DNA of 64,000 nucleotides, from contig NZ_JAMDHK010000004.1 of NCBI RefSeq assembly GCF_024721115.1, positions 21,722 through 85,721 of the forward strand, written 5' to 3'. Origin of the DNA: Salipiger pentaromativorans (GTDB lineage Bacteria > Pseudomonadota > Alphaproteobacteria > Rhodobacterales > Rhodobacteraceae). The notes under the pieces are model-generated. The model saw only the letters and a list, made by a program, of their open reading frames with translations. It was not told the DNA's origin and made no database searches. The position numbers and the translations under genes were made by a program. Shown here in pieces: positions 1 through 7,781 of this stretch (position 1 is its first letter; every line of letters begins with the position of its first letter).

Positions 1-141
1 GGTGCCGTCGGACGACCCGTCATCGACCACGATCACCTCGCAGATCAGCGGGTGGCCAAGCACGGCGTCCAGCACAGCGCCGATGCGCGGTGCCTCGTTA
101 AAGGCGGGGATGATGCAGGACAGGATCGGTCGGTCGGTCAT
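1..141 (-). CDS. Family 2 glycosyltransferase, N-terminal part only
   Basis: Only the first 47 codons lie in the window; the gene runs off the left edge. The translation opens with the GT-A nucleotide-sugar fold: a beta strand ending CIIPAFNE at about residues 9-16, then EVIVVDDGSSDGT at about 35-47, whose VDDGSSDGT is the classic family 2 nucleotide/metal-binding signature. This resembles dolichyl-phosphate-mannose-synthase-like enzymes that transfer sugar to a lipid carrier or lipid. Its ATG overlaps the stop of the DedA-like gene upstream as ATGA, so it is the last visible gene of a four-gene operon. The substrate cannot be told from this fragment. Confidence 0.85.
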   Translation of the reverse strand, partial: MTDRPILSCIIPAFNEAPRIGAVLDAVLGHPLICEVIVVDDGSSDGT

Positions 142-710
142 TTGCGGGTCGCTCTTTTCAGCAGCCAGATGATGCCGGCCATGACCAGGACGCCCAGCAG
201 CAGCAGCGAGATCCGCGCGATCCAGTCGTCGATCTTGCTGTAGGCCGATCCGAAGGCATAGCCGAGGGCCACGAAAAACAGGCTTTTCGGGATCGTGGCC
301 AGGAGGTTGATCCAGAAGAAGCGCAGCATCGGCATGCGCGCCAGGCCGGCGGCCACCAGAACCGCGGCGCCGGCGGAATGGGTCAGCTTGCCGAAGACCA
401 GCGTGCGCCCGCCGTGGCTCTGGAAATGGCCAGCGAGCTGGGCGAGACGCGCGCGGCTGAGCCCCATCCGATAGCGCCAGCGCAGGGGCAGCCGGTGCAG
501 GCCCCAGCGGCCCAGCGCATAGAACATCAGGTCGCCGACCACATCGGCGAGGATCACCACCACGCTGACGCTCCACACATCGAGCAATCCGCGGCTCGCG
601 AGCCAGGCGGCGATCACCGTCACGATGGGCCCCTCCAGCACCGCGATCGGTGCCAGAATGGCCAGCCCGTCCTTGGCGATCAGGGCTGCAACTGTTTCAA
701 GTCCCAACAA
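138..710 (-). CDS. DedA/SNARE-associated (VTT domain) membrane protein
   Basis: This 190-residue, strongly hydrophobic protein has the length and layout of the DedA/VTT family, inner-membrane proteins implicated in lipid translocation. Visible features are an acidic residue in a re-entrant hydrophobic segment (LEGPIVTVIAAWLASRG, about 25-41), a GDLMFYALGRWG stretch and a C-terminal helix ending in basic residues. The conserved family segment usually written FxRxxPxxR reads FGKLTHSAG (about 106-114), which lacks the Pro and the second Arg, so this is a divergent member. It sits 3 nt after the GT21-like gene and overlaps the GT2 start by ATGA, suggesting it acts on the same lipid. Confidence 0.7.
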   Translation of the reverse strand: MLGLETVAALIAKDGLAILAPIAVLEGPIVTVIAAWLASRGLLDVWSVSVVVILADVVGDLMFYALGRWGLHRLPLRWRYRMGLSRARLAQLAGHFQSHGGRTLVFGKLTHSAGAAVLVAAGLARMPMLRFFWINLLATIPKSLFFVALGYAFGSAYSKIDDWIARISLLLLGVLVMAGIIWLLKRATRK

Positions 711-713
711 GTT

Positions 714-1841
714 CTACTCCGCCGGGCCCGCCGATTCCGCAGGCGCCATCTCTGTGCCGCGCCAGGTAAAGCCGCGCCCTGTCCATGTGGCGACCCAGAG
801 CGCCGGAAGCAAGACATCGCGCATCAGCATCGCGGCGGCATCGCGCGGCGCGGCGGGCCAGCCGGCACGCCGGGCCAGCGCCAGCTCGGCGCCGTACCAG
901 ACCGGGGGCAGCGCCAGAAGCGCGGCGGCGGGGGCCGCGCCCAGCAGGGCCAGCGCGGTCAGCGCGCCAAGCGGCACCAGCGGGCCCTGGGCGATCTCGG
1001 CGGCGAAGATCAGAGGAAACCCGTCGCGGCGCACGCGGCTCCAGCGCAATTGCCTGTCCCAGACCGCGCGCGCCTTGCGCGCACCGATGGGCTGGGCAAA
1101 GAGCTTTGGGGTCAGCCGCACGCGCAACCCCTGCTCGCGCACCAGCTTGGTCGAGGCGACATCTTCGGCAAGGTTGCGCCCCAGCGCGGCAAGACCGCCG
1201 CCGGCGTCCAGTACTTTGCGATTCCAGTAAAGCGTCTTGCCCTGAGCGAAGCCGAAACCGAGCGAATCCGCCGCGAGCTGCCAGCGCCCCTGCGAGCTGT
1301 TGAGAAAGGCGCATTCCACGGCGCCCCAGAAGTTGCCGGGCCGGATCCCGGCCGGGGGCGAGGTGACAAGCCCGGTGCCCGCCTGCCAGGTCGCAACCAG
1401 CCTGCGCAGGTAGTCCGGCGGCAAGAGCAGGTTGCTGTCGGTCATCGCAACCCATTCGCTGCGGGCCTCGCCATACCCTTTATACAGGTTGTTGAGCTTG
1501 GGGTTGCGGCTGATGGCGGTCTCACCGCAGAGCAGGCTGGCTTCCACCTCCGGATGCGCGGCGATCAGATCGCGCAGCAGCGCGACTGCGGGATCGGTTT
1601 CGGAGGGGGCGCAGAAGATCACCTCGTAGCGCGGGTAATCCTGGGTGAAGGACGAGGCCAGCGTTTCGGCATCGAACGTGTCGAGGCCGCAGACCGGGCG
1701 GATCAGCGAGATATAGGGCAGCGTGGTGTCGTCGCGCGGCGCTTCGGGGGCGGTGCGGTAGCGGCGGGCGGTCAGCCAGGCGGTGAGCAGGTGCGCGCCG
1801 AGGGTGATCGCTACGAGGCTGACGAGAACGGGGATGATCAT
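714..1841 (-). CDS. GT21-like (ceramide glucosyltransferase/HpnI-like) glycosyltransferase
   Basis: The protein has 375 residues, an N-terminal membrane anchor (about 2-24) and further hydrophobic segments at the C terminus. The catalytic pattern matches GT21: TDSN with Asp135, LAED with Asp227, and an RQLRW motif at 263-267 corresponding to (Q/R)xxRW. The first Asp position is less clear (ETDPA, Asp83). GT21 enzymes add a sugar to ceramide, and bacterial HpnI adds one to a hopanoid; the acceptor here is not known. I chose the ATG at 1841 because it forms an ATGA overlap with the stop of the upstream metallophosphoesterase and begins the membrane anchor; longer in-frame extensions run inside that gene. 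Confidence 0.8.
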   Translation of the reverse strand: MIIPVLVSLVAITLGAHLLTAWLTARRYRTAPEAPRDDTTLPYISLIRPVCGLDTFDAETLASSFTQDYPRYEVIFCAPSETDPAVALLRDLIAAHPEVEASLLCGETAISRNPKLNNLYKGYGEARSEWVAMTDSNLLLPPDYLRRLVATWQAGTGLVTSPPAGIRPGNFWGAVECAFLNSSQGRWQLAADSLGFGFAQGKTLYWNRKVLDAGGGLAALGRNLAEDVASTKLVREQGLRVRLTPKLFAQPIGARKARAVWDRQLRWSRVRRDGFPLIFAAEIAQGPLVPLGALTALALLGAAPAAALLALPPVWYGAELALARRAGWPAAPRDAAAMLMRDVLLPALWVATWTGRGFTWRGTEMAPAESAGPAE

Positions 1842-2671
1842 GCGATGCCTCCGGCCAATGCGCCGCCATCGCTGGGCGCCTGTTTCGGCGGCAGCGGCCG
1901 CGCGGGGGTGCGGGCGCGTTCGGGGCTGTATTCGATCAGCCGCATCTGCCCGTTCCGGTCTTCGGCCAGCGCGGTCAGGCTGTCGATCCAGTCGCCGCAA
2001 TTGGCGTAGAGAATACCGTCACGGTCGCGCAGGGCGGGTTTGTGAGAGTGACCGCAGATCACCCCTCCGGTTCCGGTGGCGCGCGCCAGCTTGATGAGGC
2101 GGGATTCGAACCGGTCGCCCATGGCCATGAGCTGATTGGCGCGGTCGATCACCCGCTGTGCCGGGCTGCGGCGGTCGTCGGAGAGCCGGCCATGGCTGCG
2201 CTGCCAGTCGTCGATCTGCCGCAACAGCGCATCCATGCGGCTGCCCAGGCGGGTCATGAAATGCCAGCGCAGGAAGCGCGGGTCGCATTGATCGCCGTGC
2301 AGCACCAGATAGCGCCGCCCGTCCGCCGCGCGGTGGACCACCACCTCGCGCAGCTCCCAGCTTTCGATCCGTGTATCGGGCGCGCGCATGACCGAATCGT
2401 GATTGCCGGGCAGATAGACGACCCGCGCCCCCGCCCTGGCGCGGTCGCGCAACTCGCTCAGCACGGCTTCGTGGTGATCGGTCCAGTGGATTCGCCCGCC
2501 ATGCCAGAGATCGAAGATGTCTCCGACAAGATAGATGGTCTCGGCCTCGATCTGCCGCAGGAACTCGAGCACTTGGGCGGGACGGCTGGCGCGGGCCCCC
2601 AGATGCAGGTCGGACAGAAACAGGCTGCGGAGGGTGCGGCGGGCGTCGGTGCCGGCAGAAGAGGACGGCAT
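1838..2671 (-). CDS. UDP-2,3-diacylglucosamine pyrophosphatase-like metallophosphoesterase
   Basis: This 277-residue calcineurin-like phosphoesterase has all the metal ligands in order: DLHLG (Asp21, His23), GDIFDLW (Asp51), GNHD (Asn90, His91) and GHSH near residue 213. Family members resembling LpxH cleave the pyrophosphate of UDP-diacylglucosamine, but true gammaproteobacterial LpxH carries GNRD, so this belongs to the broader LpxH-like group. It is the first gene of the operon with the GT21-like, DedA-like and GT2 genes, and a role in removing phosphate or a nucleotide from a lipid precursor is an inference from that. The start has an AAGGA-type ribosome binding site 9-12 nt upstream. Confidence 0.75.
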   Translation of the reverse strand: MPSSSAGTDARRTLRSLFLSDLHLGARASRPAQVLEFLRQIEAETIYLVGDIFDLWHGGRIHWTDHHEAVLSELRDRARAGARVVYLPGNHDSVMRAPDTRIESWELREVVVHRAADGRRYLVLHGDQCDPRFLRWHFMTRLGSRMDALLRQIDDWQRSHGRLSDDRRSPAQRVIDRANQLMAMGDRFESRLIKLARATGTGGVICGHSHKPALRDRDGILYANCGDWIDSLTALAEDRNGQMRLIEYSPERARTPARPLPPKQAPSDGGALAGGIA

Positions 2672-3000
2672 TCGGGCAACTTCCTTTTTCGCTCGCCCGC
2701 CTTATGGCGGCAGGATGTATCGGGAATGTGACGCTACTCTAACGCGATACGAACCATGCAGGTTCCGACCGGAGGACGGTATGTCGCGGTCGACCTGCAC
2801 GTCTGGGTTGACCTTATCCCTCCGCCCGGGCGCTGTCCAATGCTTCCCGCGACTGGAATGCTGCGCCGGCGCTCATCGGCGGATTCGCGCAACGCCCGGG
2901 CGCTCTTCGCCCGATCTTGAGGCGATGTGTGGGGCCGCGCCGCAATCGCGGCTTGCCCGCGCGGATGCGGCGCGGTTGAGTGGAAGACCGGAGGCCCGAC
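2672..3000. other. Intergenic region between divergent lipid genes
   Basis: This 329-bp stretch separates the minus-strand metallophosphoesterase from the plus-strand phosphatidyltransferase and must hold both promoters. I see no credible coding sequence in it. A GC-rich palindrome CGCCCGGGCG occurs at 2823 and 2893, and again inside the next gene at 3051, but in such GC-rich DNA this may be chance. A GGAGG ribosome binding site lies 7 nt before the phosphatidyltransferase start. Confidence 0.5.
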
Positions 3001-3606
3001 ATGTTCGACGCAAGACTTCTGCCGTTGCAACGGCGCCTGCTGCACGGGCCCGCCCGGGCGCTGCACGCAAGAGGGGTGCGGGCCGACTGGATCACGCTGG
3101 CGGGATTCGCCGTGGGGCTTTGTGCGGTCGCCGCAGCGGCGGCGGGGGCCTTCGGGCTGGCGCTGGCGGGGCTTCTGGCCAACCGTCTGGCCGACGGGCT
3201 GGATGGCGAGGTGGCGCGGCTGGCGGGGCCGACCGACCGGGGCGCCTATTTGGACATCGCACTGGATTTCCTGTTCTACGCGCTCTTTCCGCTGGGCATG
3301 GCGCTGGCCGATCCGGTCGCCAATGCGCTGCCCGCGCTGGTGCTTGTGGCGAGCTTTGTGGGCACCGGTTCGTCCTTTCTCGCCTTTGCCGTGATTGCCG
3401 AACGGCGCGGGATCCGGGCCGAGGACTATCCGACCAAGGGCATCTTTTACCTCGGTGGGCTGACGGAGGGGGCCGAGACCATCGCGCTCTTCATTGCGAT
3501 GTGCCTGTTTCCCGGCGCCTTCCCGGGGCTGGCGCTGCTCTTTGCCACGGCCTGTTTCCTGACCACGCTGACCCGCTGGCTGGCCGGCTGGCGGCTGTTC
3601 GGCTGA
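3001..3606 (+). CDS. CDP-alcohol phosphatidyltransferase family protein
   Basis: This 201-residue integral membrane enzyme has the complete family motif D-x2-D-G-x2-A-R-x7-G-x3-D-x3-D: Asp65, Asp68, Gly69, Ala72-Arg73, Gly81, Asp85 and Asp89. The four Asp residues bind two divalent metals and the CDP group, transferring a phosphatidyl group to an alcohol. Hydrophobic helices flank the motif. The ATG at 3001 is preferred over an in-frame GTG at 2980 because GGAGG lies at the right distance before it. The acceptor alcohol is unknown; pgsA is present elsewhere in the window, so this is not the phosphatidylglycerol-phosphate synthase. It converges on the flavoprotein gene with only 3 nt between stops. 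Confidence 0.85.
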   Translation: MFDARLLPLQRRLLHGPARALHARGVRADWITLAGFAVGLCAVAAAAAGAFGLALAGLLANRLADGLDGEVARLAGPTDRGAYLDIALDFLFYALFPLGMALADPVANALPALVLVASFVGTGSSFLAFAVIAERRGIRAEDYPTKGIFYLGGLTEGAETIALFIAMCLFPGAFPGLALLFATACFLTTLTRWLAGWRLFG

Positions 3607-3609
3607 GCG

Positions 3610-4737
3610 TCAGGCGCGCAGCAGGCGGGCGGGCAGACGGCGCAGGGCGTGCGCGAGGAATTCGGGATAGTCGGTCTCTCCGGCAAGCAGCGCCATATAG
3701 CGCATCCGGGCGCTCTCGGAGCCGCGCAGGACACGGGTCATCCGGGGGCCGAGCCGCTCGGAAAAGAGCAAAGGGCGCAGCATCCGCGCGAGCCGAAGGT
3801 CGCGGTGCAGCGGGCGCAGGGCCTGCCGGTAGCGGCGCAGGGCGCTGTCCGGGACACCGGCGGCCAGAGCCGCCACGATGGACTCGGCGGCAAGCCGGCC
3901 GCTATGCACGGCGTGGCCGATGCCTTCTCCGGTGATCGGATCCACCAGCCCGGCGGCGTCTCCGGTAAGCAGCACCGCGCCGCGTCCGGGGTGCGCGCGG
4001 AAGCTGCCGAAGGGCAGGAAATGGCCCTTGATGCGCAGATCCGGCGCGGCACCGATCTCGGCGAGATAGCGCGCCATCGCCGCTTTCATGCCGGGGTTGC
4101 GCGCGTGCAGCCCGCCGACCCCGATCGTGGTGCTGCCGGGTTTCGGAAAGCGCCAGCCATAGCCCCAGCGGGCGGCTCCGAAGTCGATGCGAAGCGTTGC
4201 TTCCGGGTCGGGCGGCGCCTCGGTTTCCAGGGCGAAGCCGATGGTGGCCGGATCGAAGGCGGCCCCGAAGAGCTGCCGCGCCACAGCGCTGTTCACCCCA
4301 TCCGCGCCGATCAGGGCGCTGAACCCCAGGCGCGGACCGCTTGCCAAGGTGACATGCGCCGGCCCGATCTCCTGCACCCGCGTGCCGGTGAGGTCCTCTG
4401 CACCGGCCGCGCGCGCCTGCGTCAGAAGATGATGATCGAACGCATGGCGGGTGGTGAGATAGACCGGGGGGCAGCCCGAAACCGTACCGAGCTCTGCGCC
4501 GTTGCGGAAGAACGTCACGCGGTCCTGGCGTGTCAGCAGGCCGGGCGGGGGCAGGGCGCCGAGCGCCGTGAGATGGCCGAGGCAGCGGCCGGTGATCAGC
4601 CCGCCGCAGAGCTTGTCGCGGGGAAAGACAGCCTTGTCGATCAGCGCCACCCGCAGCCCGGCGCGCGCGGCAACCCGTGCCGCGGTCGCGCCGGCGGGAC
4701 CGGCGCCAAGGACGATCAGGTCGAAACGGGTGGTCAT
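3610..4737 (-). CDS. Geranylgeranyl-reductase-family FAD-dependent oxidoreductase
   Basis: The 375-residue protein begins with a dinucleotide-binding motif GAGPAG (about 11-16), followed by FPRDKLCGG (38-46), which is characteristic of the geranylgeranyl reductase subgroup, and a second FAD motif GDAAGLVDPITGEGI near residues 250-265. Such enzymes saturate isoprenoid double bonds or act as general lipid or quinone oxidoreductases. No photosynthesis or archaeal-lipid genes are nearby, so the substrate is open. It converges on the phosphatidyltransferase gene and is divergent from the DUF2892 gene, 167 bp away. The start follows the canonical short N terminus MTTRFDLIVLGAG. Confidence 0.8.
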   Translation of the reverse strand: MTTRFDLIVLGAGPAGATAARVAARAGLRVALIDKAVFPRDKLCGGLITGRCLGHLTALGALPPPGLLTRQDRVTFFRNGAELGTVSGCPPVYLTTRHAFDHHLLTQARAAGAEDLTGTRVQEIGPAHVTLASGPRLGFSALIGADGVNSAVARQLFGAAFDPATIGFALETEAPPDPEATLRIDFGAARWGYGWRFPKPGSTTIGVGGLHARNPGMKAAMARYLAEIGAAPDLRIKGHFLPFGSFRAHPGRGAVLLTGDAAGLVDPITGEGIGHAVHSGRLAAESIVAALAAGVPDSALRRYRQALRPLHRDLRLARMLRPLLFSERLGPRMTRVLRGSESARMRYMALLAGETDYPEFLAHALRRLPARLLRA

Positions 4738-4804
4738 CGGGGCTTGCGTCGGATCGGGCTGCGCCGAGGATGCGGCGATGATGCCGGCGCGGCAATGCGG
4801 AAAA

Positions 4805-4846
4805 CGTATTCTGAATATTGCATTTGTATACGTAACGGCCTATTTT
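4805..4846 (+). promoter_or_regulatory. Putative sigma70-type promoter with inverted repeat upstream of DUF2892 gene
   Basis: In an unusually AT-rich patch, TTGCAT (4818-4823) and TATTTT (4841-4846) are separated by exactly 17 nt, in agreement with -35 and -10 spacing; transcription would begin about 50 nt before the ATG at 4905. An inverted repeat CGTAT (4805-4809) / ATACG (4828-4832) and a smaller ATTC-T-GAAT (4807-4815) overlap the -35 element and could bind a repressor. I cannot name the regulator. Confidence 0.5.
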
Positions 4847-4904
4847 ACCCGGCAAGACGCGGGCGAAGAGGGTTTGCTTGCGGGTATTGGACAGGAGATT
4901 GGAA

Positions 4905-5108
4905 ATGACGCTCGATCGTGCCGTGATGGCGTTTGCAGGGGTAATGATCCTGCTGAGCGTGGCGCTGACCGTCTGGGTTTCGCCCTATTGGATCTGGTTC
5001 ACGGTGTTCATCGGGGTGAACATGATCCAGTCGTCCTTTACCGGGTTCTGCCCGGCGGCGATGATCTTTCGCAAATTCGGCGTGAAGACCGGCTGCGCCT
5101 TCGAATGA
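4905..5108 (+). CDS. DUF2892 (YgaP-type transmembrane) small membrane protein
   Basis: This 67-residue protein consists of two hydrophobic helices (about 5-25 and 27-45) followed by GFCPAAMIFRKFGVKTGCAF, which carries the two cysteines typical of the stand-alone YgaP membrane domain. The family is often associated with sulfur-transfer (rhodanese) functions, and a persulfide-dioxygenase-like gene and two TauE-type genes occur elsewhere in this window. The ATG at 4905 is preferred over a TTG at 4878 because it is preceded by GGAGATTGGAA. The gene is monocistronic, with a terminator directly after it. Confidence 0.8.
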   Translation: MTLDRAVMAFAGVMILLSVALTVWVSPYWIWFTVFIGVNMIQSSFTGFCPAAMIFRKFGVKTGCAFE

Positions 5109-5114
5109 GGCCAT

Positions 5115-5145
5115 GAAAAAAGGCGCGCTCTTGCGGGCGCGCCTT
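5115..5145. terminator. Bidirectional Rho-independent terminator between DUF2892 and csp genes
   Basis: A 9-bp stem AAGGCGCGC / GCGCGCCTT (5120-5128 and 5137-5145) with an 8-nt loop is preceded on the plus strand by a run of A, which gives a U-tract for minus-strand transcripts. It is therefore best suited to terminate the cold-shock gene, and can also act for the DUF2892 gene. Confidence 0.8.
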
Positions 5146-5167
5146 GCACTGGTCTGTCCGATCCGGA

Positions 5168-5374
5168 TCAGAGCAGTTCGATGTTCACGGCGCTTTCGCG
5201 GCCGTCACGGCCGGCTTGCAGCTCGTAGGACACTTTCTGGTTGTCCTGGAGGCCGGTGAGGCCCGAACGCTCGACGGCGGAGATGTGGACGAACACGTCC
5301 TTGGAGCCGCCCTCGGGTGCGATGAAGCCATAACCTTTGGTGGTGTTGAACCACTTCACGGTGCCAGTTGCCAT
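5168..5374 (-). CDS. Cold-shock protein (CspA family)
   Basis: This 68-residue single OB-fold protein contains both RNA-binding motifs, KGYGFI (13-18) and VFVHIS (27-32), and the usual N terminus MATGTVKWFN. It would bind single-stranded RNA and DNA as an RNA chaperone. The ATG at 5374 gives the standard family length and has AGGAAAGGG about 9 nt upstream; an in-frame ATG at 5398 would add eight atypical residues. A GCTGCC/GGCAGC hairpin (5399-5421) lies in the presumed leader, where cold-shock genes often carry structured RNA, but this is only suggestive. Confidence 0.93.
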   Translation of the reverse strand: MATGTVKWFNTTKGYGFIAPEGGSKDVFVHISAVERSGLTGLQDNQKVSYELQAGRDGRESAVNIELL

Positions 5375-5713
5375 GGGTAAAACCCTTTCCTGTTTCATGC
5401 TGCCCGCGGAGGTGCGGCAGCCCGGCGTTTCGTCAGTGCAGTATCGGTAGCGCTGCTGCCGGTAAGGAAGACAGGTAGGTCGATAGGCGTAACGTTAGCG
5501 CCGAAGGGTATGCCAGAGGGGCGTGATTCCAGCAAGAGAAATCGGAGGGCAGGGCTTTCGTGCCAAGTGACGGCAACGGCGCGAGAGCGCGTGATTCCGG
5601 AGGATTTCGCCGGTTGGAGAGGCGCGCTCCGAAGGCTGCCAGGATGCAGTCGTTGTCACCATTCGGCGTAGCGTCGTTGCCGCGGGGCGGGCGCTTCCGG
5701 TTCGGGCGCGTTG

Positions 5714-5744
5714 CGTCAGATGCCTTTGTCAAAGGCATCTGACG
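5714..5744. repeat. 31-bp perfect palindrome with 15-bp arms
   Basis: The arms CGTCAGATGCCTTTG (5714-5728) and CAAAGGCATCTGACG (5730-5744) are exact reverse complements around a single T. It lies in a non-coding gap and has no U-tract. It could be a REP-type dispersed element, an operator for a dimeric regulator, or a transcript hairpin; one copy in the window does not decide. Confidence 0.8.
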
Positions 5745-5874
5745 AGGGTGACCACCCTTTTCGGCACTCCCAGAGGACGCGCCAGCCGCATGTGGTGCAG
5801 AGCGATCCTGTGCGCGACCGACGGTATGCGATCCCGGCAGAGAGGACGGCATTTGCGCACAAGAGGGCGACCGG

Positions 5875-5901
5875 GTGCGGGTGGCGGAAAACCGCCCGCA
5901 C
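5875..5901 (-). terminator. Hairpin downstream of ettA, possible terminator
   Basis: GGCGG-AAAA-CCGCC forms the inner stem and GTGCG/CGCAC the outer stem with a 3-nt bulge. It lies 19 nt past the ettA stop. No U-run follows on the minus strand, so termination would depend on the stem alone or on Rho. Confidence 0.4.
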
Positions 5902-5919
5902 TCCGTAAGCCGCCAGCTC

Positions 5920-7575
<1,656 letters not shown>

Positions 7576-7781
7576 GCGGTCCTCCGGCGAAATCTTCGGG
7601 GGTCTGTATCGCACCACGGCAGGGGAATGCAAAGGCCCGTCCGTGCCGGGCGCATCTCGGGGCCAGATGCCGGAAAATCCCGGAATAGGCGACGGGTTTA
7701 AGCCGATCGTAAGCCTTTGCGGTGCATGTGCAGTCTCGGAACGTCTCGGGCCCGCCGCTGGCCGAGTATGGGAGTGCCGAT

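Larger units (their letters stand above)
5375..5919. other. Long intergenic region between ettA and csp
   Basis: This 545-bp stretch lies between the 3' end of ettA and the start of csp on the same strand. I see no convincing gene. It holds the csp leader, a possible weak promoter for csp (TTGCTG and CATACC with 17-nt spacing on the minus strand, near 5510-5540), the 31-bp palindrome at 5714-5744, a small AGGGT/ACCCT hairpin followed by T (5744-5760) and a GC-rich hairpin just after ettA (5875-5901) that may end its transcript. Confidence 0.5.

Noticed and set aside
2099..2115. tRNA-like string GGGATTCGAACC within the metallophosphoesterase
   Set aside because: No acceptor or anticodon stem fits around it, and the reading frame of the enzyme continues through it.
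5433..5852. Open frame on the minus strand in the ettA-csp gap (139 codons)
   Set aside because: It reads through the 31-bp palindrome and has no RBS or recognisable domain; the gap shows no coding pattern.
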